64,000 nt of DNA from Lachnospiraceae bacterium (GCA_024403485.1 JAKSRT010000001.1:1-64000); one strand, 5' to 3'. Counted from the stretch's first letter, positions 1-8,671 are shown. Numbers and translations are program-made. The notes: generated by a model not told the origin, from the sequence alone.

Positions 1-10
1 TACAAAAACA

Positions 11-39
11 ATATTAGTAACGGAAAATATAAAAGTCAA
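11..39 (-). promoter_or_regulatory. Promoter reading out of the left edge
   Basis: On the minus strand there is TTGACT (positions 34-39), a 17-base spacer, and TAATAT (11-16). It reads leftwards, away from all genes in this window. The next gene on that strand must lie beyond the left edge. The CIRCE element just upstream suggests a heat-shock chaperone operon such as groESL, but the gene is not visible. Confidence 0.75.
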
Positions 40-46
40 CACAAAA

Positions 47-73
47 TTAGCACTCATTCATCATGAGTGCTAA
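47..73. promoter_or_regulatory. CIRCE element (HrcA operator)
   Basis: TTAGCACTC, nine bases, GAGTGCTAA: an exact match to the CIRCE consensus with its invariant 9-base spacer. CIRCE is bound by the heat-shock repressor HrcA and is classically found before groESL or hrcA-grpE-dnaK. Here it sits 7 bp upstream of the -35 box of the leftward promoter, and 3' of the parvulin gene, so it belongs to the unseen gene to the left. Confidence 0.95.
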
Positions 74-124
74 TATCATACTCGCAAGCCCTGTAAATAC
101 TGACTTTTACGAATTATAAAACTT

Positions 125-1204
125 TTATAAACCACTTAAATATTCATCAGAAAACATGCCTTTTGTGGTTACGTTTTCATCAAGAATCGGATTAATTGAT
201 GCATATAAATCCTCATTGAGATTTTTCTTTAATCCTTTTATGTATTTATTATATGTTTCCTTAAATACATTGTCTTTTCTTTCCTGAAGGATTCTTATCT
301 TATTCTGCTGAGTTTCTTCGACATCAAAAGTACTTATACATTTAATCAAATGAAAACCATACTCGGTAGTAACAATTCCGGATATTTCGCCGCTATCCAG
401 ATCAAAAGCAGCTTCTTCAAAAGCCTCTGCCATTTCTCCCCTACCAAATGAATAGGTCATCACATCATCTTCATTATATTCAGCGGCAAGAACCTCAAAG
501 TCTGTGGGTTCACTACCGTCTAAGCCCTCTTCGGTGGCCATTCGTCTTATCCTGGCCATAAGATTATAAGCTTCCTGCTTGGACTTTTCCGTATAATCAA
601 TGCGATTGCCGTCACCATCCAAAGCATATGTTTTAATTAAAATATGTTGTACGGTAATCGTTCTCGCTTCGTCGTCACTGATTTCGGGGTTAATGTCTCT
701 TATTATATATTCATAAACCTTATTGGCTATTTCATATTCACTGTAAACCAGCTTAATAACTTCAGGAGTTGCTCCCAAAAGTTCTTTTTCGCTTTCATTT
801 AAAGAGTTGTAATATCTGTCAGAAGCCGCTTCGATATATTCTATCTCCTCATCGGTAAGCTTAATATCATAGTCAACCGCCATCAGATTCATTACCTTTA
901 TCTGTGCAAGCTGTGCAAGAACTCTTTCTTTAATGGCATCTGACATCTTAATGCCATTTAGTGACTGTTCCCATATCTCCCTTCCGTAAACTGCCTCGTA
1001 TTCATCTTGAGCATTGGTAAGATAAAGCATCATTTCCGGAAGATAACAGGTGGAAGTGGATATGCGCATAAGCTCATTCTCTTCGAATTCAGTGGTAAGA
1101 ATAATATTTTTATCCTTACAGCCGCAAAGAAAAATACACATCATACCAAGTAAAAGAAAAATACTATTTAATTTTCCAGCTTTTTTTCCTGATATCTTTC
1201 TCAC
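125..1204 (-). CDS. PpiC/parvulin-type peptidyl-prolyl isomerase lipoprotein (PrsA/SurA-like)
   Basis: Predicted extracytoplasmic foldase that assists folding of secreted proteins. The N-terminus is a lipoprotein signal: basic start, hydrophobic core, and lipobox FLCGC at about residues 26-30. A SurA-like helical region follows (about 35-175). The parvulin domain spans about 180-295 and contains TVQHILIKTYA and the closing EYGFHLIKC motif typical of PpiC. Length (359 aa) fits PrsA-like proteins. The start is GTG, one base after the stop of the PHP gene, so it is probably translated by coupling in the thyA cluster. A chaperone-type foldase beside a CIRCE-controlled locus is suggestive, but the CIRCE lies downstream of this gene and cannot drive it. 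Confidence 0.88.
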   Translation of the reverse strand: MRKISGKKAGKLNSIFLLLGMMCIFLCGCKDKNIILTTEFEENELMRISTSTCYLPEMMLYLTNAQDEYEAVYGREIWEQSLNGIKMSDAIKERVLAQLAQIKVMNLMAVDYDIKLTDEEIEYIEAASDRYYNSLNESEKELLGATPEVIKLVYSEYEIANKVYEYIIRDINPEISDDEARTITVQHILIKTYALDGDGNRIDYTEKSKQEAYNLMARIRRMATEEGLDGSEPTDFEVLAAEYNEDDVMTYSFGRGEMAEAFEEAAFDLDSGEISGIVTTEYGFHLIKCISTFDVEETQQNKIRILQERKDNVFKETYNKYIKGLKKNLNEDLYASINPILDENVTTKGMFSDEYLSGL

Positions 1205-1205
1205 T

Positions 1206-1979
1206 TTACAAAATCAAATCACCGGTACGGGTATACCAATGTTCCCCGTTGGTAAGTACATAATCTTCCTTGTTTTTAACTCTGTTAATAAAATCATAAA
1301 TATCCGTAAGTTTTGTAGGAAATGCTACCCCTCCGCCAAGGGCATTCACAGAGTGAATATCAGATCCCGCAGTTGTACAAAAATCATGTTCTTTTGCATA
1401 CGCAATGGCACGAACATCAAAATCAGGATTGTTGTGCGACGTAGATTTTGAATTTGAATGAGTAGCATTTACTGCTTCGCATCCGTCCACATCATCGGGA
1501 TACAGTTTAATTTCTTCGATATACCACTCCTCCCTGTAAGGGTGGGCCTGAATAACCATTCCGCCTGCACCGCTTACAAGAACGTACTGTTCTGCCGGTG
1601 TTGCTGTTTTTAATTCTTCGTGTTCTTTCATCCATTCAGGATCAAGACCGTATATTAAGAATTCCGGTCCACCGTAACCTGCTTCGTAACCACAAAATAC
1701 CTGAAGTCCGATTTTATCGCCTTCAGCCTTTGCATTTCTAAAACCAGCGAAAAACTTGTCTATCCATTCACTCCAGGGAAGTTCTCTGTCTACTGCGGTA
1801 TATCCGCCCCAGTTGTGGTCGGTTACAATAATACCGGTATACCCGGCATCCTTATGAGCTTTTGCCATTTCCGCGCCGCTGTTATGTCCGCAGGCACTGG
1901 ATTCGTTGGTATGAAGATGGGTTTCGTAAAGATAAGGATATTTCGCCTTTATTTCTTCGATAGTCATGGTATTTTTCAT
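1206..1979 (-). CDS. PHP-domain metal-dependent phosphohydrolase
   Basis: PHP superfamily hydrolase; members hydrolyse phosphoesters using a metal cluster held by His/Asp. Visible motifs: YETHLHTNES near residue 20 (HxH), IVTDHN near 55, GYEAGYG near 98, IQAHPYRE near 143, and TTAGSDIHS near 203. These cover the usual motifs I-IV. Length 257 aa is normal for a single PHP domain. I chose the ATG at 1979 because it overlaps the DHFR-like stop as TGATG, the usual arrangement for coupled translation; a GTG one codon earlier is possible. Substrate unknown. It may act on nucleotides given the thyA neighbours, but that is only context. Confidence 0.85.
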   Translation of the reverse strand: MKNTMTIEEIKAKYPYLYETHLHTNESSACGHNSGAEMAKAHKDAGYTGIIVTDHNWGGYTAVDRELPWSEWIDKFFAGFRNAKAEGDKIGLQVFCGYEAGYGGPEFLIYGLDPEWMKEHEELKTATPAEQYVLVSGAGGMVIQAHPYREEWYIEEIKLYPDDVDGCEAVNATHSNSKSTSHNNPDFDVRAIAYAKEHDFCTTAGSDIHSVNALGGGVAFPTKLTDIYDFINRVKNKEDYVLTNGEHWYTRTGDLIL

Positions 1980-2467
1980 CACTTCCTTTTATATTTTAAA
2001 AACTGATATATTATATCAAAACAATAAAGTTCATCGGAATCGGCCACAATCTCAAGCGACTCATCTTTATCCAGATTCGGTATTGATGCATCTGCATTAT
2101 ATTCATAATCGATTTTTGTCACATGAAAGGTGTCTGTTTCAGAAAAAAAGAAATTATACAAATCCGCACCGTGGATAATGTAAATATCATCGTTTTTTTC
2201 TTTATTTAACGCTTCTTTTATTTCTTCCAAAGTCTCATAGCACGAAGCTCCCTTTATTGAAACCTTCATGCCGGCGGTATAAATGATATTATTGCATCCT
2301 CTTATCGGCTGTTGCCCTAACAGTTCTTTAATAAAATGAATATCATAAACTACCGTTTTTCCTGCAACCGTGCTCATCATTGATTTCTTTTCCGCAGGAA
2401 TGGAGGCCAGAGAATTATTTTTATAAGATACCGAAAAGTTATTGTCTACAGTAACAATAGCCTGCAT
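1979..2467 (-). CDS. Divergent dihydrofolate reductase-like protein
   Basis: Its position directly after thyA, with start overlapping the thyA stop (TAATG), is the classic thyA-folA order. The N-terminal strand MQAIVTVDNN resembles the DHFR start. SIPAEKKSM aligns with the active-site segment around E. coli Asp27, with Glu at the acidic position. RGCNNIIYTAG fits the GRxNIVLS segment, and IYIIHGADLYNFF fits the late glycine motif (usually GG). The central GRxTxES NADPH-binding motif is not recognisable. At 162 aa it has full DHFR length. Thymidylate synthase consumes the folate cofactor that DHFR regenerates, so the pairing is logical. Whether this protein is catalytically active is uncertain. 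Confidence 0.72.
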   Translation of the reverse strand: MQAIVTVDNNFSVSYKNNSLASIPAEKKSMMSTVAGKTVVYDIHFIKELLGQQPIRGCNNIIYTAGMKVSIKGASCYETLEEIKEALNKEKNDDIYIIHGADLYNFFFSETDTFHVTKIDYEYNADASIPNLDKDESLEIVADSDELYCFDIIYQFLKYKRK

Positions 2468-3315
2468 TAAATAGCCACCTCTATATTTTCAATCTGGGGA
2501 TGCGTCTCATACCCCTCAACCTTTACATCATTTCTGGTAAACTGATAAAAATCCTTTATCTCAGGATTGAGCCAGAACTTTGGAGCCGGAAGTGGCTCTC
2601 TTGATATAAGTTCCTTGATGGCAGGTATATGTCTGTCATAAATATGTGCATCAGCTATTACATGGACAAATTCGCCCACATTCATATCACAAACCTGGGC
2701 AAGCATATGAACAAGAACGCTGTATTGAACAACATTCCAATTGTTTGCAGCCAAAACATCCTGAGATCTTTGATTAAGAATTGCATTTAATGTTAACTTA
2801 TCTTCGCCCGGACGCTGAGTAACATTAAATGTCATGGAATAAGCACAGGGATAAAGATTCATTTCATGCAAATCCTGGTGATTATATATGTTGGTCATAA
2901 TGCGTCGTGAAAAAGGATTATTCTTAAGATCGTAAATGACCCTATCAACCTGATCCATCATGCCTTCTTTATACTGATGCTTTATTCCCATCTGATATCC
3001 GTAGGCTTTACCGATTGAACCTGTCTCGTCGGCCCATTCGTCCCAGATATGGCTGTTTAAATCATTCACATTGTTCGACTTCTGCTGCCAAATCCAAAGC
3101 ATTTCGTCGGTAGCACTTTTAAGTGCAGTTTTTCTTAATGTAATAATTGGAAATTCTTTTCTTAAATCATAACGGTTTACAACGCCGAATTTTTTTATGG
3201 TATATGCAGGAGTTCCGTCCGGCCAGTGCGGGCGAACCTTCTCACCTTCCGTTGATGTACCGTTTGTTAGTATATCATTACACATATCTATGAATATTTT
3301 GTCAGCTACGCTCAT
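2467..3315 (-). CDS. thyA: Thymidylate synthase
   Basis: Converts dUMP to dTMP using methylene-tetrahydrofolate. Full length (282 aa). Key segments: FSRRIMTNIYNH (phosphate-binding arginines), the catalytic cysteine in LYPCAYSMTFNV, QRSQDVLAANNWNVVQYSVL (the QRSxD substrate-binding motif), and HIYDRHIPAIKE near the C-terminus. The start has an AGAGGT ribosome site six bases upstream. It is the first gene of a tightly packed set (thyA, DHFR-like, PHP, parvulin) with overlaps or one-base gaps. The upstream metallo-hydrolase gene lies 91 bp away on the same strand and could be co-transcribed. Confidence 0.96.
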   Translation of the reverse strand: MSVADKIFIDMCNDILTNGTSTEGEKVRPHWPDGTPAYTIKKFGVVNRYDLRKEFPIITLRKTALKSATDEMLWIWQQKSNNVNDLNSHIWDEWADETGSIGKAYGYQMGIKHQYKEGMMDQVDRVIYDLKNNPFSRRIMTNIYNHQDLHEMNLYPCAYSMTFNVTQRPGEDKLTLNAILNQRSQDVLAANNWNVVQYSVLVHMLAQVCDMNVGEFVHVIADAHIYDRHIPAIKELISREPLPAPKFWLNPEIKDFYQFTRNDVKVEGYETHPQIENIEVAI

Positions 3316-3406
3316 TTTTTACCTCTTTATATGCTGCTTGCTTCTATCGTTCTGTATTATTATTCTTTTTCTTTTGGAATTTATACCGGGCTTTTTTCTA
3401 TCCGCT

Positions 3407-5071
3407 TTATTTAGCCTTTTTCTTGCTCTTTCCGGATTTTTTGCCATTAGGTTCATCTACCGAGAAAAAGTCAGGATCCCATTTATCTGCCAAAGAATTA
3501 ATCTGGCTCGTAAATTTAGCCAAATCCTTGTTTGCGTGTCCCTGGTTTTTCTGAATGACCGCCATAAGTCTTTGACCTGCAGCAACAAGTCTTGCAAATG
3601 CATCGGAAACAATGGAAATTTTCTTCTTTTTCTTCTTGGCTTCAGCTTCATATTCAAATTCGCCGGTTGCCAGGTTGTATGCAGTGCCCGAAAAAGGCGC
3701 ATACGCAGGAATTTTCATTTCTTTGTTTACATACTCCGAAAAGGCTTCACAAGCCATATCGTCGCCGTGAACAATAAATACCTGCTTAGGTTTTTCAGCA
3801 AAACCATTAAGCCATTGTGCAAGTCCGTCTCTGTCAGCGTGACCCGATAAACCGGGAAGAGAACGAAGTTCGGCTCTTACGCTTATAGGTTCGCCAAATA
3901 GTTTTACCTCAGCGGCCCCTTCAAGAAGTGCTCTGCCAAGAGTTCCTACCGCCTGATAACCTACAAACAAAACCGTACATTCCGGTCGCCACAAATTATG
4001 TTTCAAATGGTGTCTTATTCGACCTGCTTCGCACATACCCGAAGCTGAAATAATAACCTTGGGTTCTTCATCAAAGTTTATCGCTTTTGATTCTTCTGAA
4101 GTAATGGAAAGGTTTAACCCCGGGAAAGTAAGCGGATTATCGCCTTCATTTATAAGTGACATCGCCTCATCATCGAAGCAATTATAATAGTTTTTTTCAA
4201 ATACTTCTGTGGCTTCCACCGCCAAAGGAGAATCCACATAAACCGGAAAATCATGATATTTGACCATTCCGGCATCCTTTATCTGCTTAATAAAATATAA
4301 AATTTCTTGGGTTCTACCCACGGCAAAAGAAGGTATTACCACATTTCCGCCGCGATCAAGAGTAGTCTGAATTATTTTTGCCAAATCCGATACGGAATTA
4401 ACCTCGGCCTTTTCATGGAATCTGTCGCCGTATGTCGATTCCATAACAACGTAGTCGGCCTTTTCGGTAAATTTAGGATCTTTAATAAGCGGCTGATCCG
4501 TGTTGCCAATATCTCCGGAAAAACAAATTGTTTTCTTTATACCGTCTTCGGTTAAAAATACTTCAATACTGGATGATCCAAGCAAATGACCTATATCCGT
4601 AAAACGAACTTTAATGCCCTCTGCAAGGTCAAGAATCGTATCGTAATCCACACCTTTAAGAAGTTTTATTGCTTTATCGGCGTCCTGCATTGTGTAAATA
4701 GGTTCACTGTCATGGTCCTCAAGCGAATCAGCTCTTTTCTTCTTTCTTGCCTTCCATTCTGCTTCCTGAGCCTGTATATGAGCGCAGTCGCGAAGCATAA
4801 TCGAACACAAGTCAGCGGTTGCTTTTGTGGTATAGATAGGTCCCGAAAAACCTCTGGCGGTAAGAAGCGGAAGCATTCCCGAATGATCCACATGAGCATG
4901 CGTCAAAAGAACAAAATCCAATTCTGCCTCACTGCAGGGAATACCGGCGCTTTCATAAGTAATGGAGCCTTGCTCCATACCATAATCAACTATGAACTTT
5001 TTCCCACAGGCCTCCACAAAATGACAAGACCCGGTAACCTGATGGTCAGCTCCCACAAACTGCAATTTCAT
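3407..5071 (-). CDS. MBL-fold beta-CASP hydrolase (RNA-processing type)
   Basis: Metallo-beta-lactamase-fold nuclease of the beta-CASP/CPSF73 group, probably acting on RNA. Motifs in order: TGSCHFVEA near residue 14, LTHAHVDHSG near 56 (HxHxDH zinc site), FTDIGHLLGS near 158, ICFSGDIGN near 182, MESTYGDR near 212, IPSFAVGRTQEIL near 248, ISASGMCEAGRIRHHL near 341, LSGHADRDGL near 408, and IVHGDD near 431. The C-terminus is a lysine-rich tail (GKKSGKSKKKAK) that could contact nucleic acid. I moved the start to the ATG at 5071 because it follows GAAGGAGG by eight bases; the longer reading frame from 5110 has no such site. Length 554 aa is normal. Confidence 0.9.
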   Translation of the reverse strand: MKLQFVGADHQVTGSCHFVEACGKKFIVDYGMEQGSITYESAGIPCSEAELDFVLLTHAHVDHSGMLPLLTARGFSGPIYTTKATADLCSIMLRDCAHIQAQEAEWKARKKKRADSLEDHDSEPIYTMQDADKAIKLLKGVDYDTILDLAEGIKVRFTDIGHLLGSSSIEVFLTEDGIKKTICFSGDIGNTDQPLIKDPKFTEKADYVVMESTYGDRFHEKAEVNSVSDLAKIIQTTLDRGGNVVIPSFAVGRTQEILYFIKQIKDAGMVKYHDFPVYVDSPLAVEATEVFEKNYYNCFDDEAMSLINEGDNPLTFPGLNLSITSEESKAINFDEEPKVIISASGMCEAGRIRHHLKHNLWRPECTVLFVGYQAVGTLGRALLEGAAEVKLFGEPISVRAELRSLPGLSGHADRDGLAQWLNGFAEKPKQVFIVHGDDMACEAFSEYVNKEMKIPAYAPFSGTAYNLATGEFEYEAEAKKKKKKISIVSDAFARLVAAGQRLMAVIQKNQGHANKDLAKFTSQINSLADKWDPDFFSVDEPNGKKSGKSKKKAK

Positions 5072-5203
5072 AAACAAAGCCTCCTTCTCTTTCAACTTAT
5101 GCCCCCACACAAGTCCAATGCTCTGACTTATAAAGTATGTTCATGTTACTACACGGCAATAAGCCGATTTATACAGAAATTCAATACAAAACCATTTCAC
5201 AAA

Positions 5204-5569
5204 TCATAATAAATAATTGCTCAACAGTACTGAAACGCTCGAAAGCCACTGTGAACTGCCCGGAATAAGATTTACCAAAAATATAGCCAAAACAGCACAA
5301 GCCGCAACCACAACAAGACTTTGCTCAAAAAATGCCAGTAAAAGCGCTACTACGGTTCCGACCAAAGCTGCTGCAAAATTCGATGTGCAAAAGAAAATAG
5401 CCGGAAAAGTAAGACTTGCAAGCACCGCATATGGAACATAAAACAGAAAAGATCTAATGTATCTCGATTTAATCTGCTTAGAGAATAAAGTCAACGGTAA
5501 CGCTCTTGGAATATATGTAACCAATGTCATAATTATGACTGCAATAAAATATCTTAATATAGTACTCAT
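5204..5569 (-). CDS. azlD: AzlD-family branched-chain amino acid transport subunit
   Basis: Small membrane protein (121 aa) with four hydrophobic segments, including LVTYIPRALPLTLF, the characteristic AzlD N-terminal stretch with conserved RxLP. AzlD acts with AzlC in exporting branched-chain amino acids or analogues. Its ATG overlaps the azlC stop as ATGA, so the two are translationally coupled. This is the last gene of the receiver-azlC-azlD unit. No obvious terminator follows, only a weak GC hairpin near 5156-5168. Confidence 0.9.
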   Translation of the reverse strand: MSTILRYFIAVIIMTLVTYIPRALPLTLFSKQIKSRYIRSFLFYVPYAVLASLTFPAIFFCTSNFAAALVGTVVALLLAFFEQSLVVVAACAVLAIFLVNLIPGSSQWLSSVSVLLSNYLL

Positions 5570-6306
5570 ACCGTTGTCTCCTCTCCACCTTGATTGGGTT
5601 CATCCGGTATCGGAGCAAAAAATGCCATAATGCCTGCTCCGGCAAAAGTAGCAATTATCATTACAAAGCCGTCGGTAATAAAATCAAAAACAGGAACTGC
5701 CTTAAGAATACATGTAACCGCTACGGAAATAAGTATCGCACCTAAAACTGCCTTTGATTTCTTGGCCGGTGGAATAATAATGGCAATAAACATAGCATAG
5801 AGTGCTATTCCCATAGCATCCGAAAGTCTGTCAGGCAAAATGCTGCCCACAATGGCACCAAGAGCAGTTCCCAATGTCCACCCGATTATAGGAGTGGAAA
5901 TAAGGCCGTACATATAATTTGCCGTAACTTCTTTGTCTCTGGTTGAAGCAATTGCAAACACTTCGTCGGTAATACCAAATCCAAACAATGCCTTTTGTCC
6001 GATTTTAGTGTTTTTGGCAAGTTTTTGCGTTAGTGCCAGGCTCATCAACATATATCGTATATTTATAACAAAAACCGATAGTCCTATTTCAAATAATGAA
6101 GCACCCGCAATCATAAGTCCGGTTCCTGCAAACTGGCCGGCACTTGTAAGGTTAGATAGAGAAATGAATATTACCATCCATATAGGGACTCCACCCTCAA
6201 CTGCCCAAATACCAAATGTAAAGGATACCGCCAGGTATCCTACACCTATCGGTATCCCCTTCTTAACACCGTCAATAAACTCGGCCTTTTTATCTGTCTT
6301 TATCAT
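5566..6306 (-). CDS. azlC: AzlC-family branched-chain amino acid permease
   Basis: Integral membrane exporter subunit (246 aa). Family hallmarks: GVKKGIPIGVGYLAVSFTFGIWA at the N-terminus, SLSNLTSAGQFAG near residue 50 and GFGITDEVFAIAS near 109, with about six to eight membrane segments. It works with AzlD, encoded immediately downstream. Its ATG lies 17 bases inside the end of the receiver gene, so the three genes form one unit. No AzlB-type regulator is adjacent; the receiver protein takes that position. Confidence 0.92.
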   Translation of the reverse strand: MIKTDKKAEFIDGVKKGIPIGVGYLAVSFTFGIWAVEGGVPIWMVIFISLSNLTSAGQFAGTGLMIAGASLFEIGLSVFVINIRYMLMSLALTQKLAKNTKIGQKALFGFGITDEVFAIASTRDKEVTANYMYGLISTPIIGWTLGTALGAIVGSILPDRLSDAMGIALYAMFIAIIIPPAKKSKAVLGAILISVAVTCILKAVPVFDFITDGFVMIIATFAGAGIMAFFAPIPDEPNQGGEETTV

Positions 6307-6727
6307 TTATCGCCTCATAGCTCATAACATCATTACAAATCCATTCAATCAAATCATTTCTCTTGTATGGTTTGGTAATAAATTGATTTATATCTTTATT
6401 GCCTTTTACTTCTTTTTCGGCATAAGTATTGGCTGTAACACCCAAAACAGGAATTTTAGCGTCGCTTCGCCCACTTTTCCTGATATTGCTTGCGGCTTCA
6501 AAGCCATCCATTTCAGGCATCATTATGTCTGTAATAATACAGCAAAAATGGTTTTCTTCGGAACCAAGAAACATTTCCAGTCCCATTCTTCCGTTTTCTG
6601 CCCACTCTACATTGAATCCCATCGGTACAAGCTGAGACTCTGCAATTTGCGCGTTTATTTCATTGTCTTCCATCAAAAGAATACTCTTTCCTTCAGCAAA
6701 AACAACTAATTCTTCCTCTTTGAACAT
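6290..6727 (-). CDS. Stand-alone response-regulator receiver domain
   Basis: A single receiver domain (145 aa) without an output domain. LLMEDNEINAQIA (acidic pocket, about residues 17-29), the phospho-acceptor Asp in CIITDIMMPEMDG (about 67), GVTANT (the Thr/Ala position) and ITKPYKRNDL (conserved Lys) are all present, so it should be phosphorylatable. It looks most like receivers of hybrid kinases (the DNEIN motif), suggesting origin from, or service in, a multistep relay. It overlaps azlC by 17 bases, so it is co-expressed with an amino-acid exporter, an unusual pairing. The cognate kinase is not visible nearby. Confidence 0.88.
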   Translation of the reverse strand: MFKEEELVVFAEGKSILLMEDNEINAQIAESQLVPMGFNVEWAENGRMGLEMFLGSEENHFCCIITDIMMPEMDGFEAASNIRKSGRSDAKIPVLGVTANTYAEKEVKGNKDINQFITKPYKRNDLIEWICNDVMSYEAINDKDR

Positions 6728-6765
6728 ATACCCACACCCCTATGGAAACACTAATCAAAGTATGT

Positions 6766-6797
6766 AAAAAACCAGATTGTATAAATATACAACCTGG
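6766..6797 (-). terminator. Rho-independent terminator after the acyl-CoA synthetase gene
   Basis: On the minus strand CCAGGTTGTATA and TATACAATCTGG form a 12-base stem with a two-base loop (one mismatch), followed by TTTTTT. It sits 8 bp beyond the synthetase stop and separates that gene from the receiver-azlCD unit. Confidence 0.85.
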
Positions 6798-6804
6798 CTC
6801 TATT

Positions 6805-8439
6805 TTAACCTTTATTTTGTGCTTCGACAAGACTGCCGCCGCAATAAATTTTACGAAGTTTCGGTTTTTCAATCTTTCCGGTAGGATTTCTCGGAATGTC
6901 TGCAAAAATAATCTTACGAGGGCGCTTATATCTTGGCATTCCCTGGCAAAATTCATCAATTTCCGCTTCCGAAACATTCATATCCGGCTTAAGTTCGATA
7001 ATTGCTGCCGCTATCTCTCCAAGTCTTGAATCCGGAAGACCGATAACAGCCACATCGTGAACTGCTTCATGGTTTCTTATAAAGTTTTCGATTTCAACAG
7101 GATACAGATTCTCACCACCACTGATAATTACATCTTTTTTGCGGTCAACCAGCATAATAAAGCCGTCTTCATCTTCAACCGCCATATCACCGGTGTAAAG
7201 CCATCCGTCTTTAAGAACTTCATTGGTAGCCTTCTCATCATGGTAATAGCATTTCATAACACCGGGGCCGAAAAGAATAAGTTCACCAACATCTCCCTGC
7301 TTAACATCGTTGCCGTTTTCATCAACAATTCTGGTTTTCCATCCGTAACCGGCTTTTCCGATAGCACCTACTTTATGAATATTTTCTACTCCAAGATGAA
7401 CCGCGCCGGGCCCGATGGATTCAGAAAGACCATAGTTTGTATCATAGTCATGATTAGGGAATATTTCTTTCCACTTTGTAATAAGACTGGGCGGAACAGG
7501 CTGTGCACCGATGTGCATAAGTCTCCACTGATCCAGTTCATAATCTTCCAATTTAAGTTTTCCGGAATCTATAGCCTCAAGAATATCCTGAGCCCACGGA
7601 ACAAGAAGCCACACAATAGTACATTTTTCCTGGGACACTGCCTGGAAAATATATTCCGGTTTTGTTCCTTTTAATAAAACAGATTTTGCGCCCACAAGGA
7701 AGCTTCCAAACCAATGCATTTTTGCGCCTGTATGATAAAGGGGCGGAATACATAAAAATACATCATCTTTAGTTTGACCGTGATGAGCCTGTTCAACCTT
7801 ACATGAGTGCATAAGGCTTGTATGTGAATGAAGAATAGCCTTCGGAAATCCGGTTGTACCCGATGAGAAGTAAATTGCCGCATCGTCATCATCGGTTATT
7901 TTAATATCCGGTGAAACACTTGAACAGTTTGCGGTAAGTGAATTGTAATCTTCCGCAAAAGAAGGACAATTATCACCTACAAAAAACAGAAGTCTGTTCT
8001 TAGAAATCTTATCCGCAATACCTTCGATACGACCGATAAACTCGGGACCGAATACAAGAACATCTGCTTCAGCAAGATTAAGGCAATAATCGATTTCATC
8101 GGCTGCATATCTGAAGTTAAGCGGAACAGCAATCGCACCGGTCTTTAATACACCGAAGTATATCGGCAGCCACTCAAGACAGTTCATCAAAAGAATAGCA
8201 ACTTTATCACCTTTTGTTACACCTCTTGAAAGAAGCATATTTGCAAAGCGATTAGCCTTCTCATTAAACACATTCCAAGTTATTTCTCTTCTATAATGAG
8301 TAGTAGGATTGGGTTCGATAAGCTCGTATTCTTTCCAGGTAACTCTTCTGGTTTCGGTCACTTCCGGATTGATTTCAACCAAGCAGACATCGTTTCCGTA
8401 CTTAGCCACATTTGATTCAAGTATTTCTGTAATCGGCAT
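6805..8439 (-). CDS. AMP-forming acyl-CoA synthetase / ligase
   Basis: Member of the ANL adenylating superfamily; activates a carboxylic acid as acyl-AMP and transfers it to CoA. The P-loop-like motif YFSSGTTGFPK lies near residue 191. NYGLSES (near 337), LYTGDMAVEDEDGF with VDRKKDVIISGGENLYP (hinge region, 416-445) and the catalytic-lysine segment NPTGKIEKPK (near 522) are all intact. Length 544 aa is standard. Residues 20-50 carry a short extra segment (TRRVTWKEYELIEPNPTTHYRREITW) in which the usual YTWKELNE strand appears to be duplicated or expanded. It is a single gene with its own terminator and a GGGGGA ribosome site. Substrate cannot be read; a medium- or long-chain fatty acid or aromatic acid is plausible. 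Confidence 0.88.
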   Translation of the reverse strand: MPITEILESNVAKYGNDVCLVEINPEVTETRRVTWKEYELIEPNPTTHYRREITWNVFNEKANRFANMLLSRGVTKGDKVAILLMNCLEWLPIYFGVLKTGAIAVPLNFRYAADEIDYCLNLAEADVLVFGPEFIGRIEGIADKISKNRLLFFVGDNCPSFAEDYNSLTANCSSVSPDIKITDDDDAAIYFSSGTTGFPKAILHSHTSLMHSCKVEQAHHGQTKDDVFLCIPPLYHTGAKMHWFGSFLVGAKSVLLKGTKPEYIFQAVSQEKCTIVWLLVPWAQDILEAIDSGKLKLEDYELDQWRLMHIGAQPVPPSLITKWKEIFPNHDYDTNYGLSESIGPGAVHLGVENIHKVGAIGKAGYGWKTRIVDENGNDVKQGDVGELILFGPGVMKCYYHDEKATNEVLKDGWLYTGDMAVEDEDGFIMLVDRKKDVIISGGENLYPVEIENFIRNHEAVHDVAVIGLPDSRLGEIAAAIIELKPDMNVSEAEIDEFCQGMPRYKRPRKIIFADIPRNPTGKIEKPKLRKIYCGGSLVEAQNKG

Positions 8440-8556
8440 GTTTTTTCCCCCGTTTCAATTTTACAATTTAACGCTTTTACTTACTAAAGTATCATATACT
8501 TTTTACACCACTTTTGTCAAACTGCAAAGCATACTGCAGAAGGCATTTCATTGGGC

Positions 8557-8671
8557 ATTTCTCCGGGCATTGCTTTGGGTAGCGCCTGGGGATTTCTTTG
8601 GGTATTTCTCCGGGCATTGCTTTGGGTAGCGCCCGGGGATTTCTTTGGGTATTTCTCCGGGCATTGCTTTG
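8557..8671. repeat. 47-bp tandem repeat (about 2.5 copies)
   Basis: The segment ATTTCTCCGGGCATTGCTTT begins at 8557, 8604 and 8651, exactly 47 bp apart. The first two copies run through GGGTAGCGCC and GGGGATTTCTTTGGGT; they differ by one base (CCTGG versus CCCGG). The third stops after 21 bases. It lies in the non-coding gap between the acyl-CoA synthetase promoter region and the dyad array. It is richer in G on this strand than its surroundings. Confidence 0.9.

Noticed and set aside
3197..3850. 217-aa plus-strand frame
   Set aside because: Antisense to thyA and the beta-CASP gene, both of which have complete motifs; no ribosome site.
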